Source: Nocardia brasiliensis ATCC 700358 (GTDB taxonomy: Bacteria > Actinomycetota > Actinomycetes > Mycobacteriales > Mycobacteriaceae). Taken from it: a DNA stretch of 64,000 bases. Shown in pieces: positions 32,681 through 41,316 of this stretch. The stretch is taken from contig NC_018681.1 in the NCBI RefSeq assembly GCF_000250675.2, positions 2,728,001-2,792,000 on the forward strand, read 5' to 3'. Made by a program: the position numbers and the translations under genes. Position 1 is the first letter of the stretch. Each line of letters begins with the position of its first letter. Below the pieces are notes generated by a model that was not told where the DNA came from, searched no databases, and worked only from the letters and a program-made list of their open reading frames with translations.

Positions 32681-33153
32681 AATCGTCGACGAGAATTCCG
32701 CAGTACCCGACACTCCTGAAGAAGGGCGTGAAATCGGCTGGGGTGCAACGGCAATACTCGGGCACGGCCGGGCGTACCGTGAACTGCCAGATCGGGGTGA
32801 TTTGGCGTATGTCCAAGCATGGACGTGCGTTGATCGACCGGGAGCTCTATCTTCCCGAATCGTGGACCGCCGATCGGCAGCCTTGTCGCGCCGCCAGGCC
32901 TGGCGAGAGGCGAGAAACCTCACCCGGTGAGTATGAACCGCTCACCACAGGGTATTGTTGATCATGTGCGTGACATGTCACGCCAAGCGTCGTAGATCGC
33001 ATTCGCTTCGCAACCAGCGCTTGCCGCATCCGCTCTTCTTACGGCGATCGATTTTGCCCATCGGCAATCTCGCCATTCGTGCCCCCGGTGCGGACCCGCA
33101 GGTCCGCAGACGGCTCGGGCACCACCTGATGCCCGAAAGGCACCGCAACACCT

Positions 33154-34533
33154 ATGACTTCTGCTGACATCTCTTTTGCCGCGCTCGGCGTGAGCGCACC
33201 CCTGGTGAAGGCGCTGACTCGCGCCGGAATCACAGACCCTTTTCCGATCCAGACCGATACCCTGCCCGATTCGCTGTCCGGACGCGACGTGCTGGGCCGC
33301 GGCCGAACCGGCAGCGGCAAGACGCTCGCGTTCGCCATTCCGATGGTCAACCGTCTCGGCGGCGGCCTCGCCGGTAGACGCGCACCCAGCCGCCCCACCG
33401 GCCTCGTGCTGGCGCCGACTCGGGAACTGGCTACCCAGATCGCGGCGGCGCTGGAACCGCTCGCCGCGGCCTATCGGATGACCGTCACCACGATTTTCGG
33501 TGGCGTCCCGCAGAACCGGCAGGTCCGGGCGCTGCGCGCCGGCGTCGACATTGTCGTCGCCTGCCCCGGCCGGCTCGAGGATCTGATGAACCAGCGCCTG
33601 ATCTCGCTGGATGCCGTCGAGGTCACCGTTATCGACGAGGCCGACCACATGGCCGACCTCGGCTTCCTGCCTGGCGTGACCCGAATTCTCGCGGCCACCC
33701 CGAATGATGGTCAGCGCCTGCTGTTCTCGGCCACCCTGGACAATGGCGTCAACAAGCTGGTCAGCCGCTTCCTGCCGGATGCCGAGCTGCATTCCGTCGA
33801 CGAGGCGAACTCCCCGGTCGCCGCTATGACCCATCACGTTTTCGAAACCGCGAGCGTCGAAGCCAAGCGCGAGATCGTACACCGGCTTGCTTCGGGCTCG
33901 GGCCGGCGAATCCTGTTCATGCGCACCAAACATCAGGCTCGCAAACTGGCCAAGCAGCTGACCCTCGCTGGAATTCCGGCTGTCGACCTGCACGGCAATC
34001 TCTCGCAGGGCGCCCGCGACCGCAACCTCGCGGTCTTCGCCGCCGGTGACGCCCGGGTGCTGGTGGCGACCGATGTGGCCGCACGCGGCGTGCACGTCGA
34101 CGATGTCGAGCTGGTCGTACACGTGGATCCGCCCGCCGAACACAAGGCGTACCTGCACCGTTCGGGCCGGACCGCACGGGCCGGCAACTCCGGTGCAGTG
34201 ATCACCCTGGTGCTACCCGGCGAACGACGCGACCTGGCCGACCTCATGCGCAAGGCCAAGATCACTGTCACCCCGCAACGAGTCACCGCCGATTCGCCCG
34301 TGGTAGCCGAGCTCGTCGGCACGATTGCCCCATTCGTCGCCCCCTCATACAGCGAGCGGGCAGCACGTGAAGGCGACCGTCGCAGCAGCGGCGGACCGCG
34401 CCAAAACAGTGGCGGACCGCGCCGGAGCAGTGGCGGACCGCGCCAAGGCGGCGGCCGTCGCAACGGCGGTGTGGCGCAAGGGCAGTCGCGCGCCAAGCCG
34501 CGCGCTCACTCCGCGCGCCGAGCGGCCGCGTAG
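33154..34533 (+). CDS. DEAD-box RNA helicase
   Basis: A 459-residue ATP-dependent RNA helicase. It has a Q motif FPIQTDTL near 27, motif I GRGRTGSGKT near 50, VLAPTRELA, the DEAD box VIDEADHM near 162, SAT, LHGNLSQGARDRNL, VATDVAARGVHVDDVELVVH and HRSGRTARAG near 335. The C-terminal 80 residues hold four Arg-Ser-Gly-Gly-Pro-Arg type repeats (RSSGGPRQ, NSGGPRR and so on) and a basic tail, an RGG-like RNA-binding extension. Related proteins aid ribosome assembly or cold growth. Confidence 0.93.
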   Translation: MTSADISFAALGVSAPLVKALTRAGITDPFPIQTDTLPDSLSGRDVLGRGRTGSGKTLAFAIPMVNRLGGGLAGRRAPSRPTGLVLAPTRELATQIAAALEPLAAAYRMTVTTIFGGVPQNRQVRALRAGVDIVVACPGRLEDLMNQRLISLDAVEVTVIDEADHMADLGFLPGVTRILAATPNDGQRLLFSATLDNGVNKLVSRFLPDAELHSVDEANSPVAAMTHHVFETASVEAKREIVHRLASGSGRRILFMRTKHQARKLAKQLTLAGIPAVDLHGNLSQGARDRNLAVFAAGDARVLVATDVAARGVHVDDVELVVHVDPPAEHKAYLHRSGRTARAGNSGAVITLVLPGERRDLADLMRKAKITVTPQRVTADSPVVAELVGTIAPFVAPSYSERAAREGDRRSSGGPRQNSGGPRRSSGGPRQGGGRRNGGVAQGQSRAKPRAHSARRAAA

Positions 34534-34640
34534 GGCCGATCCGGCGACAAGACCGCAATGCAGCGTTCGATCCCCATCCCCGGATGAGAAGAGCGACAGC
34601 GGTATGAGCTGGTAGCGAATCATGTGGAGGTTTGCCGGCA

Positions 34641-34671
34641 GAAGCGCGTACCCGCCTCGGGTGCGCGCTTC
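34641..34671 (+). terminator. Hairpin downstream of the helicase gene
   Basis: GAAGCGCGTACCC (34641-34653) pairs with GGGTGCGCGCTTC (34659-34671) with one mismatch and a 5-nt loop. It lies 108 bp past the helicase stop; the rest of the gap 34534-34872 shows no gene. Confidence 0.5.
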
Positions 34672-34872
34672 TCGGCGTTATCGTGCGTTTGCCAGGCGAG
34701 CAGTCACCCATGAGCGAGGTGACTTTCAGGCTTGAGCGGCGTGCCGCCATGCCTTGGTGCAGTGCAGCCTGTCGCGAGGAAAAGGGGGACGCTCGACGCG
34801 TCGCGCGCGGAAAATGGGTGGAGGGGGATCGTGGGCGCGCGTAGGGTCGCGGAGCGGAAAGGAGGTCCGGTG

Positions 34873-35049
34873 ATGAATGGAAAGGGCGGGGCGGCGGCGG
34901 AACCGGCCTCCGCGCCGAGCCGTGAGCGGGCAGATCTGGTGGCCTGGCGGCGTCGAGATGCGTTGCGGCGCAGCAATGCCGCCCAGCCACTGCCGAACAA
35001 GCGGCGGTACCGGCGGGTCGCCAAGCATCGCAAGGCAGTAGCCGACTAG
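34873..35049 (+). CDS. Small basic protein, unknown function
   Basis: A 58-residue protein with a strong Shine-Dalgarno sequence (AAGGAGGT, 34858-34865) seven bases before ATG 34873. The C-terminal half is very basic (RRYRRVAKHRK) and could bind nucleic acid. I do not recognise a family. The ribosome site is the main reason to call it. Confidence 0.6.
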   Translation: MNGKGGAAAEPASAPSRERADLVAWRRRDALRRSNAAQPLPNKRRYRRVAKHRKAVAD

Positions 35050-35110
35050 GCCCGCTCGACGGGAGACGAGGTCGCGCTGATCGGGTAAGCGCGCCATCAT
35101 GTCTCGTCGG

Positions 35111-35710
35111 TCAACGCCGCGTCGGCGGGTAGCAGGGCAGACCCACCGGAACCCGTCCGCCGACCCGATCGAGTACGGCCGCTGCCCAGTCCGGCCCGAT
35201 GCCGCCATACAGTTCGATCAGGTGCAAGCCCTCCGGTTCCGCTGCCAGTGTCGCGGCGATATCGGCCGCTTGCGCAGCGGAGCGGGCGGCCGCGAACACG
35301 GTGGTCAGCATCCCGTCGCGGCGCGTGACGCGATCGGTCTCCGGATCGGCCTCGGGGGACAGGTAGATGAAAGCGCCGCGCAGTGTCGCGCCCCGCTCAT
35401 AGCGTTGCTTGAACTCGTCGGCGGCAGTGAGTGATTCGATCCCGTACAGCACGGCGGACACCGGTGTGTCACCACCGACGGCGGCCAGCGCCGCGGCATG
35501 CCCCGGCAGCCCGAACCCGCCGCACAGCTCGATCAGCCCGACCCCGTCCTTAGCCAGCGACACCGCCAACTCGATCCCGACCTCGGGTCCGGGCACCGCG
35601 AGGAACATGATCTCCCCGCCCGCCCACTGGGTCACCACCCGGTCCGTGGCCTCCGCGGCCTCGTAGATGACCGCCGTCGTCGTACCGCTCAACGTTGCCC
35701 CCGAGATCAT
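35111..35710 (-). CDS. DUF6506 family protein with internal duplication
   Basis: A 199-residue protein. The second half carries AFIYLSPEADPETDR, the DUF6506 hallmark. The molecule shows an internal repeat: GVGLIELCGGFGLPGHAAAL, AAVGGDTPVSAVLYG in the first half mirrors GLHLIELYGGIGPDWAAAVL, DRVGGRVPVGLPCY at the end. Function unknown. Confidence 0.75.
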   Translation of the reverse strand: MISGATLSGTTTAVIYEAAEATDRVVTQWAGGEIMFLAVPGPEVGIELAVSLAKDGVGLIELCGGFGLPGHAAALAAVGGDTPVSAVLYGIESLTAADEFKQRYERGATLRGAFIYLSPEADPETDRVTRRDGMLTTVFAAARSAAQAADIAATLAAEPEGLHLIELYGGIGPDWAAAVLDRVGGRVPVGLPCYPPTRR

Positions 35711-35774
35711 TCCGTCCGGCTACGTCCCCACTGAATCACCGTCGCCCGACCACCTCAAGCCCCCAATGCGATCG

Positions 35775-36533
35775 TCAGGCGCGGGGGCGCAGGGCTGCGA
35801 ACTCGTCGGTGACGCGGATACCGGAGTCGGTGTAGCGGTAGACGGCGGCGGGGCGGCCGCCGGTCCGGCCGGGGGCTCTGGTCTGCCCGGTGGGGGTGAT
35901 CACCTTGCGGCGGGCGAGGACTCGTTGCAGGTTCGTCGTATCGACGTCGTAACCTAGTGCGGCGCAATATATTTCGCGGAGGGTGGACATGGTGAAATCG
36001 GCGGGGGCGAGGGCGAACGCGATATTGGTGTAGGAGAGTTTGGCGGCCAGCCGGGTCCGCGCGTGATCGACGACCGTGCCGTGATCGAAGGACATCGGCG
36101 GCAGCGCCGAGACGGGATGCCAGGCCGTGTCCGAAGGCAGCTGGGGGTCGGCGGTGAGCGGGACCAGTCCCAGGTAGGCCGACGCGATCCGGCGCGGCGC
36201 GGGCACCCGGTCGGGCGCGCTGAACACCGACAGCTGTTCGAGGTGGGCCAGTTCGCGCACATCGACCTTCTCCGCGAGCTGGCGGCCCGCCGAGGTGTCG
36301 AGGTCCTCGTCGTCGCGCAGACGCCCGCCGGGCAGCGACCAGGTGCCCTTTTGGGGGTCTAGCGCGCGCTCCCAGAGCAACACGGCCAATTCGGTCCGCT
36401 GTCCGGGTGGGCAGCGCCCGATGATCTCCTTTCCGGCTTTCGCAGGGCCGGGACCTGCGGCGATGTTGGCGGGGAAGCGGCGAACCTGGAACACCGCGGT
36501 GAGCGTTTCGTGGATGGTGCTACTATGGGCCAC
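35775..36533 (-). CDS. nrtR: NrtR-family NAD repressor (Nudix-related)
   Basis: A 252-residue repressor with an N-terminal Nudix-like domain and a C-terminal winged helix (STLREIYCAALGYDVDTTNLQRVLARR). The Nudix box GGRLRDDEDLDTSAGRQLAEK lacks the catalytic REUXEE glutamates, as usual for NrtR sensors that bind but do not cleave ADP-ribose. The GTG start lies next to a 23-bp palindrome shared with the divergent nadA promoter. It should repress nadA-nadB-nadC and itself when NAD is ample. Confidence 0.9.
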   Translation of the reverse strand: MAHSSTIHETLTAVFQVRRFPANIAAGPGPAKAGKEIIGRCPPGQRTELAVLLWERALDPQKGTWSLPGGRLRDDEDLDTSAGRQLAEKVDVRELAHLEQLSVFSAPDRVPAPRRIASAYLGLVPLTADPQLPSDTAWHPVSALPPMSFDHGTVVDHARTRLAAKLSYTNIAFALAPADFTMSTLREIYCAALGYDVDTTNLQRVLARRKVITPTGQTRAPGRTGGRPAAVYRYTDSGIRVTDEFAALRPRA

Positions 36534-36556
36534 GTTTTCGATTATAAGTCGAAAAC
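36534..36556. promoter_or_regulatory. NrtR operator between nrtR and nadA
   Basis: GTTTTCGA-N7-TCGAAAAC is a perfect 8-bp inverted repeat with an AT-rich centre (TTATAAG). The centre contains TATAAG (36543-36548), a likely -10 for nadA. The site begins one base from the nrtR start codon, so both genes would be blocked. Confidence 0.82.
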
Positions 36557-36609
36557 CTGGTTAGGTGCGAATCGGTGGTGTAACTGGTCGCACGACGAAG
36601 GGAGCCATC

Positions 36610-37674
36610 ATGGCGACGATGGGTGCGAAACTGGCGCCTCCGCTGATGGAGCAGGTGTTCGACGGGCCGTCGGGTTTCACCGGTGTCGAGGCGACGCCGC
36701 AGTGGGCCCAGGACGTGAAGCGGCTGGCCCGCGAGCGAAACGCGACGATTCTCGCGCACAACTATCAGCTGCCGGAGATCCAGGACGTGGCCGATCACGT
36801 CGGTGATTCGCTGGCCCTGTCGCGGATCGCCGCGGAGGCGCCCGAGGACACGATCGTGTTCTGCGGGGTGCACTTCATGGCGGAGACCGCGAAGATCCTG
36901 TCTCCGGAGAAAACCGTCCTGATCCCGGATCAGCGGGCGGGTTGTTCGCTGGCCGATTCCATCACCGCGGACGAGTTGCGGGCCTGGAAGGCCGAATTCC
37001 CGGACGCGCTGGTGGTGTCGTATGTGAACACCACCGCCGAGGTGAAGGCGCTCACCGATATCTGCTGCACCTCATCGAATGCGGTGGACGTGGTCGCCTC
37101 GATCGACCCGGACCGGGAGGTGCTGTTCCTGCCCGACCAGTTCCTCGGTGCGCACGTCAAGCGGGTCACCGGCCGGGCGAATATGCACATCTGGGCGGGT
37201 GAATGCCACGTGCACGCGGGCATCAACGGCGACGAGCTGACCGAGCAGGCGCGCACGCACCCGGACGCGGAGCTGTTCGTGCATCCCGAATGTGGTTGCG
37301 CCACTTCGGCGTTGTACCTGGCGGGCGAGGGGGCGTTCCCGTCCGAGCGGGTGCACATCCTGTCCACCGGCGGCATGATCGATGCCGCCCGCGAGGTGCG
37401 CGAGCGGCGCGGCTCCGGTCAGTCGACGCAGGTGCTGGTCGCCACCGAGGTCGGCATGCTGCATCAGCTGCGAAAGGCCGCTCCCGGCATCGACTTCCAG
37501 GCCGTGAACGACCGGGCCTCGTGCAAGTACATGAAGATGATCACCCCCGCCGCGCTGCTGCGCTGCCTGGTGGAGAACCGCGACGAGGTGCACGTCGACC
37601 TGGAAACCGCGGCCCGCGGCCGTAGTTCGGTGCAGCGGATGATCGAGATCGGCAATCCGGGCGGTGGTGAATGA
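36610..37674 (+). CDS. nadA: Quinolinate synthase NadA
   Basis: A 354-residue [4Fe-4S] enzyme that condenses iminoaspartate with dihydroxyacetone phosphate. Cluster cysteines lie in AGCSLADS, AGECHVHAG and HPECGC; AHNYQLPEIQDVAD and SCKYMKMIT are other family marks. ATG 36610 has AAGGGAG six bases upstream, favouring it over an earlier GTG. First gene of the nadABC operon, coupled to nadB by ATGA. Confidence 0.95.
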   Translation: MATMGAKLAPPLMEQVFDGPSGFTGVEATPQWAQDVKRLARERNATILAHNYQLPEIQDVADHVGDSLALSRIAAEAPEDTIVFCGVHFMAETAKILSPEKTVLIPDQRAGCSLADSITADELRAWKAEFPDALVVSYVNTTAEVKALTDICCTSSNAVDVVASIDPDREVLFLPDQFLGAHVKRVTGRANMHIWAGECHVHAGINGDELTEQARTHPDAELFVHPECGCATSALYLAGEGAFPSERVHILSTGGMIDAAREVRERRGSGQSTQVLVATEVGMLHQLRKAAPGIDFQAVNDRASCKYMKMITPAALLRCLVENRDEVHVDLETAARGRSSVQRMIEIGNPGGGE

Positions 37675-39272
37675 CGCCGACCCCTGCCCGCGCGGCAGTG
37701 GTCGGGCAGTCGTTCGAGTGGGAGGCCGAGGCCGACCTCGTGGTGATCGGCGGCGGCGTCGCCGGACTGACGGCGGCGCGGACCGCCTCGCTGCGCGGGC
37801 TCCGGGTGCTCACCCTCAGCAAAGGCGGAGCGACGGACACGTCCACGCAATACGCCCAGGGCGGCATCGCTGTCGTTGCGCCGGAAGGCGATTCGGTCGA
37901 ATCCCACGTGCAGGACACGGTGGAGGCCGGTGCCGGACTGTGCCGGGTCGACGCGGTGCGCTCGATCGTCGAGGGCGGTCAGGACGCGGTCGCGGCGCTG
38001 ACCGACCTCGGCGCGGTGTTCGACCTCGGCCGGGACGGGCAGATCTCGCGCACCCGGGAGGGTGGGCACAGCACGCGGCGCATCATTCATGCCGGCGGGG
38101 ATGCGACAGGGGCGGAGGTGCAGCGGGCGCTCAACGCGGCCGGACTGCCGGTGCTGTTCGGCGCGGCGGCCGGTGACATCGTCACCGGACCGAACGGCGT
38201 GCAGGGCGTTGTCGTGGTGTCGGACAAGGGTTTCGGTGTCGTGCACACCCCCGCGGTGCTGCTCGCCACCGGTGGACTCGGCCAGCTCTACGCGCTGAGC
38301 ACCAACCCGCCGGGCGCGACCGCCGACGGCGTCGCGCTGGCGCTGTGGGCCGGGGCGGCGGTCGCCGACCTCGAGTTCGTGCAGTTCCATCCGACCGTGC
38401 TCTACACCCCGGGCGGGCTCGGCCGCCGCCCGCTGATCAGCGAGGCGGTGCGCGGCGAGGGCGGGATTCTGGTGGATTCCATGGGTGATTCGGTGACCGC
38501 CGGACTGCATCCGCGCGGCGACCTGGCACCGCGTGATGTGGTCTCGCGCGCGATCGCGGCCCGGATGCGCGCGCTGGGCACCGATCACGTCTACCTCGAC
38601 GCCCGCGCCATCGACGGCTTCGCGCAACGGTTCCCGACGATCACCGCCTCCTGCCACGCCGCGGGTCTCGATCCCGCGAGCGACCTGATCCCGGTCGCTC
38701 CGGCCGCGCATTACCAGTGCGGCGGCGTGGTCACCGACCCGCACGGACGCACCGCGGTACCCGGCCTCTACGCCGCGGGAGAGGTCGCGCGCACCGGACT
38801 GCACGGCGCGAATCGCTTGGCCTCCAACAGCTTGCTGGAAGGTCTCGTGGTCGGCGAGCGCGTCGGTGTGGCCGCCGCCGAACGCCGCGGCGTACCCGCC
38901 ACCGTGGCCGAGATCCCGGCCCGGCACGCCGAAACGGCCGATCGCCGGGTGCTCCAGCAGCTGATGACCGAGCACGCCTCGGTGGTCCGCGACCGGGCCG
39001 GGCTGGACGAGGCGATCAAACGGATGGAAGACGCTGTGACTCAGCGCCGCACGCTCAGCGCCGACGGCACGTTCGACGAACGGGTCGCCGGTCTCGAGGA
39101 CGCGGCGCTGACCCTGGCGGCGCGCACGCTGCTGCTCACCGCCGCGACCCGCACCGAAAGCCGGGGCTGTCACACGCGATCCGATCATCCGCACCCCGAC
39201 GATCGGCTGCGCCTGAGCTTCTCGGTCCGGCTGGACCCCACGGGCCGGCCGCAACTGGGCCCACCCGCCTGA
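37671..39272 (+). CDS. nadB: L-aspartate oxidase NadB
   Basis: A 533-residue flavoenzyme that oxidises aspartate to iminoaspartate for NadA. The FAD-binding motif is VIGGGVAGLTAA; YAQGGIAVVAPEGD, EFVQFHPT, GLYAAGEVARTGLHGANRLASNS and the C-terminal SRGCHTRSDHP region match the family. The start overlaps the nadA stop by four bases. Confidence 0.96.
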   Translation: MTPTPARAAVVGQSFEWEAEADLVVIGGGVAGLTAARTASLRGLRVLTLSKGGATDTSTQYAQGGIAVVAPEGDSVESHVQDTVEAGAGLCRVDAVRSIVEGGQDAVAALTDLGAVFDLGRDGQISRTREGGHSTRRIIHAGGDATGAEVQRALNAAGLPVLFGAAAGDIVTGPNGVQGVVVVSDKGFGVVHTPAVLLATGGLGQLYALSTNPPGATADGVALALWAGAAVADLEFVQFHPTVLYTPGGLGRRPLISEAVRGEGGILVDSMGDSVTAGLHPRGDLAPRDVVSRAIAARMRALGTDHVYLDARAIDGFAQRFPTITASCHAAGLDPASDLIPVAPAAHYQCGGVVTDPHGRTAVPGLYAAGEVARTGLHGANRLASNSLLEGLVVGERVGVAAAERRGVPATVAEIPARHAETADRRVLQQLMTEHASVVRDRAGLDEAIKRMEDAVTQRRTLSADGTFDERVAGLEDAALTLAARTLLLTAATRTESRGCHTRSDHPHPDDRLRLSFSVRLDPTGRPQLGPPA

Positions 39273-39286
39273 CCCGAACGTCGTGC

Positions 39287-39317
39287 GGCACACCCGGCAC
39301 GTCGGCCGTGGTGTGCC
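39287..39317 (+). other. Short hairpin between nadB and nadC
   Basis: GGCACACC (39287-39294) pairs with GGTGTGCC (39310-39317) across a 15-nt loop in the 82-bp gap. It may tune read-through into nadC. Confidence 0.35.
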
Positions 39318-39354
39318 ATGCGGCGCAACACAAGACAATCAGAGGAGTGCGACG

Positions 39355-40215
39355 ATGGCTCTGGATACCGCGTTGGACCGCGATGAGGTGCTCGCCCTCA
39401 TCCGGACCGCGCTCGACGAGGACCTGCGCTACGGACCCGATATCACCACCGCCGCAACGGTTCCGGCCGACGCGGTGGTGAAAGCGTCGGTGGTGCCGCG
39501 CCAACCCGGCACGGTCGCCGGACTCGACGTCGGGCTGCTGGTGCTCGACGAGGTGCTCGGCGCGGGCAGCTACGAGATCACCGGCCGCGTCGCCGACGGC
39601 ACCCGGGTGACGCCAGGACAATCCGTACTCACCGTCGTCGCGCCGACCCGCGGGCTGCTCACCGCCGAGCGAACCATGCTCAACCTGGTCTGCCACCTCT
39701 CCGGCATCGCGACCGCGACCGCCGCCTGGGCCGACGCCGTCGCGGGCACCGACTGCAAGATCCGCGACAGCCGCAAGACCTTGCCCGGCCTGCGCGCACT
39801 CCAGAAGTACGCGGTCCGCGTCGGCGGCGGGGTGAACCACCGGATGGGACTCGGTGACGCCGCGCTCATCAAGGACAACCACGTCGTCGCCGCGGGCTCG
39901 GTGGTGGAAGCCCTGCGCGCCGTGCGCGCCCTCGCCCCCGATATCGCCTGCGAGGTCGAGGTCGACAGTCTCGAACAGCTGGACGCGGTGCTCGCCGAGA
40001 ACGTGGAACTCGTGCTGCTCGACAACTTCCCGCTCTGGCAGACCCAGGCCGCCGTGCAGCGCCGCAACGCCACCGCGCCGGGCACGAAGCTGGAGTCCTC
40101 CGGCGGGCTCACCCTCGAGGTGGCCGCGGACTATGCCCGGACCGGCGTCGACTACCTGGCCGTCGGCGCGCTCACGCATTCGGTCCGGGTGCTCGACCTC
40201 GGGCTCGATATGTAG
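39355..40215 (+). CDS. nadC: Nicotinate-nucleotide pyrophosphorylase NadC
   Basis: A 286-residue quinolinate phosphoribosyltransferase that makes nicotinate mononucleotide. Family marks are LDEDLRYGPDITT, TAERTMLNLVCHLSGIAT, IRDSRKTLPGLRALQKYAV, GGVNHRMGLGDAALIKDNH, EVEVDSLEQ and LESSGGLTL. ATG 39355 follows AGAGGAG. Third gene of the nad operon. Confidence 0.96.
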   Translation: MALDTALDRDEVLALIRTALDEDLRYGPDITTAATVPADAVVKASVVPRQPGTVAGLDVGLLVLDEVLGAGSYEITGRVADGTRVTPGQSVLTVVAPTRGLLTAERTMLNLVCHLSGIATATAAWADAVAGTDCKIRDSRKTLPGLRALQKYAVRVGGGVNHRMGLGDAALIKDNHVVAAGSVVEALRAVRALAPDIACEVEVDSLEQLDAVLAENVELVLLDNFPLWQTQAAVQRRNATAPGTKLESSGGLTLEVAADYARTGVDYLAVGALTHSVRVLDLGLDM

Positions 40216-40314
40216 CGGAACGATCTCGTTCGCCGATCTAAGGACGTGTTGTCTCGACCCGATCGGTACCTTGTTTCACCGCGCGCTCGTTCACCGCTGT
40301 GTCACCCTGCGAGT

Positions 40315-41310
40315 ATGAAGCCGACGACGGCGCTGCTGGTCGCGGTCGTCGCCGCGCTGGCCGCGCTGTGGTTCGGCGTTCCGGCCGCGGCCGCGGCACC
40401 GGACTGCGCCCCGGACAACGTTGCGCGACAACCGATCACGATCGCGGTCGACGGCGAGCAGGCGAGCGGCTGGGCCTACGAGCCCTATGCCTGTAGTCCC
40501 GGTGACCTGCCCGCGCGTCAGTTGATCGTGGCGGTACACGGCTTCAACGAGAAGTCGGCCGACTATCCCGACGTGATGTCGGCGCTCGCGCAGCGCAGCG
40601 GCGCGACACTGCTCACGCTCGATCAGCGCGGCGGAAACAGTCGGTGGAAAACAGGGGAGTGGAACCCGTGGGCGGGCTGGCACGATGTGGTCGCCGCCGC
40701 CCAGTGGTACAAGGACGAGCATCCGTCCGTCGGCAGAACCGTGCTGTGGGGTTGGAGCCAGGGCGGCATGACCAGCGGGCTGGCGCTGGCACACGGGCCC
40801 GCCGGGTTGTTCGACTATTGGGTGAACACCGCGGGGCCGTCGAACGCCGTCGACTACTGGAACCTGGGCAACAGCCTCGGACTACCGCAGCTGACCCAGA
40901 TCGAACGGGACGCGGGGGACTGTTCACCCACGGAGTGTCCACAGGCGTACCGGGACCGTTCCACCGCGGCGCTCGCCGCGCAACTGCACGCGCGACGTAG
41001 CTTCCTGGTGCACGGCACCGCCGATCCGATTGTCCCGTACCAGCATTCGCTCGACCTGAAGGCGGGACTCGCGGCGGCGGACCGACCCTATTCGATGTAC
41101 ACGATCATCACCGGCCGCGGTCCCGACGGGGCCGTCCTGCCTGGAACCCACTGGATAGGACCGGTCTGGTTCCAAGGGGCGTGCGTGGTCGAGCGGATCC
41201 TCACCGATCGGGAGCCGATGGACCGGACCGCGCTCGAATACACCACCGACGTGCTCGCGGGCGTCGACACCGCGCCGCCGGCACCGCCCGGTGCGACCTG
41301 CGCGGGCTGA
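40315..41310 (+). CDS. Secreted alpha/beta hydrolase (paralogue 1)
   Basis: A 331-residue exported protein with a cleavable signal peptide (hydrophobic stretch, then AAAAAPDC near residue 28). The nucleophile elbow is VLWGWSQGGM, LVHGTADPIVPY likely supplies the Asp, and PGTHWIGPVWF the His. Cysteines at DCSPTECPQ suggest a disulfide. It shares many segments with the gene at 46934. Substrate unknown. Confidence 0.8.
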   Translation: MKPTTALLVAVVAALAALWFGVPAAAAAPDCAPDNVARQPITIAVDGEQASGWAYEPYACSPGDLPARQLIVAVHGFNEKSADYPDVMSALAQRSGATLLTLDQRGGNSRWKTGEWNPWAGWHDVVAAAQWYKDEHPSVGRTVLWGWSQGGMTSGLALAHGPAGLFDYWVNTAGPSNAVDYWNLGNSLGLPQLTQIERDAGDCSPTECPQAYRDRSTAALAAQLHARRSFLVHGTADPIVPYQHSLDLKAGLAAADRPYSMYTIITGRGPDGAVLPGTHWIGPVWFQGACVVERILTDREPMDRTALEYTTDVLAGVDTAPPAPPGATCAG

Positions 41311-41316
41311 GTCGCG

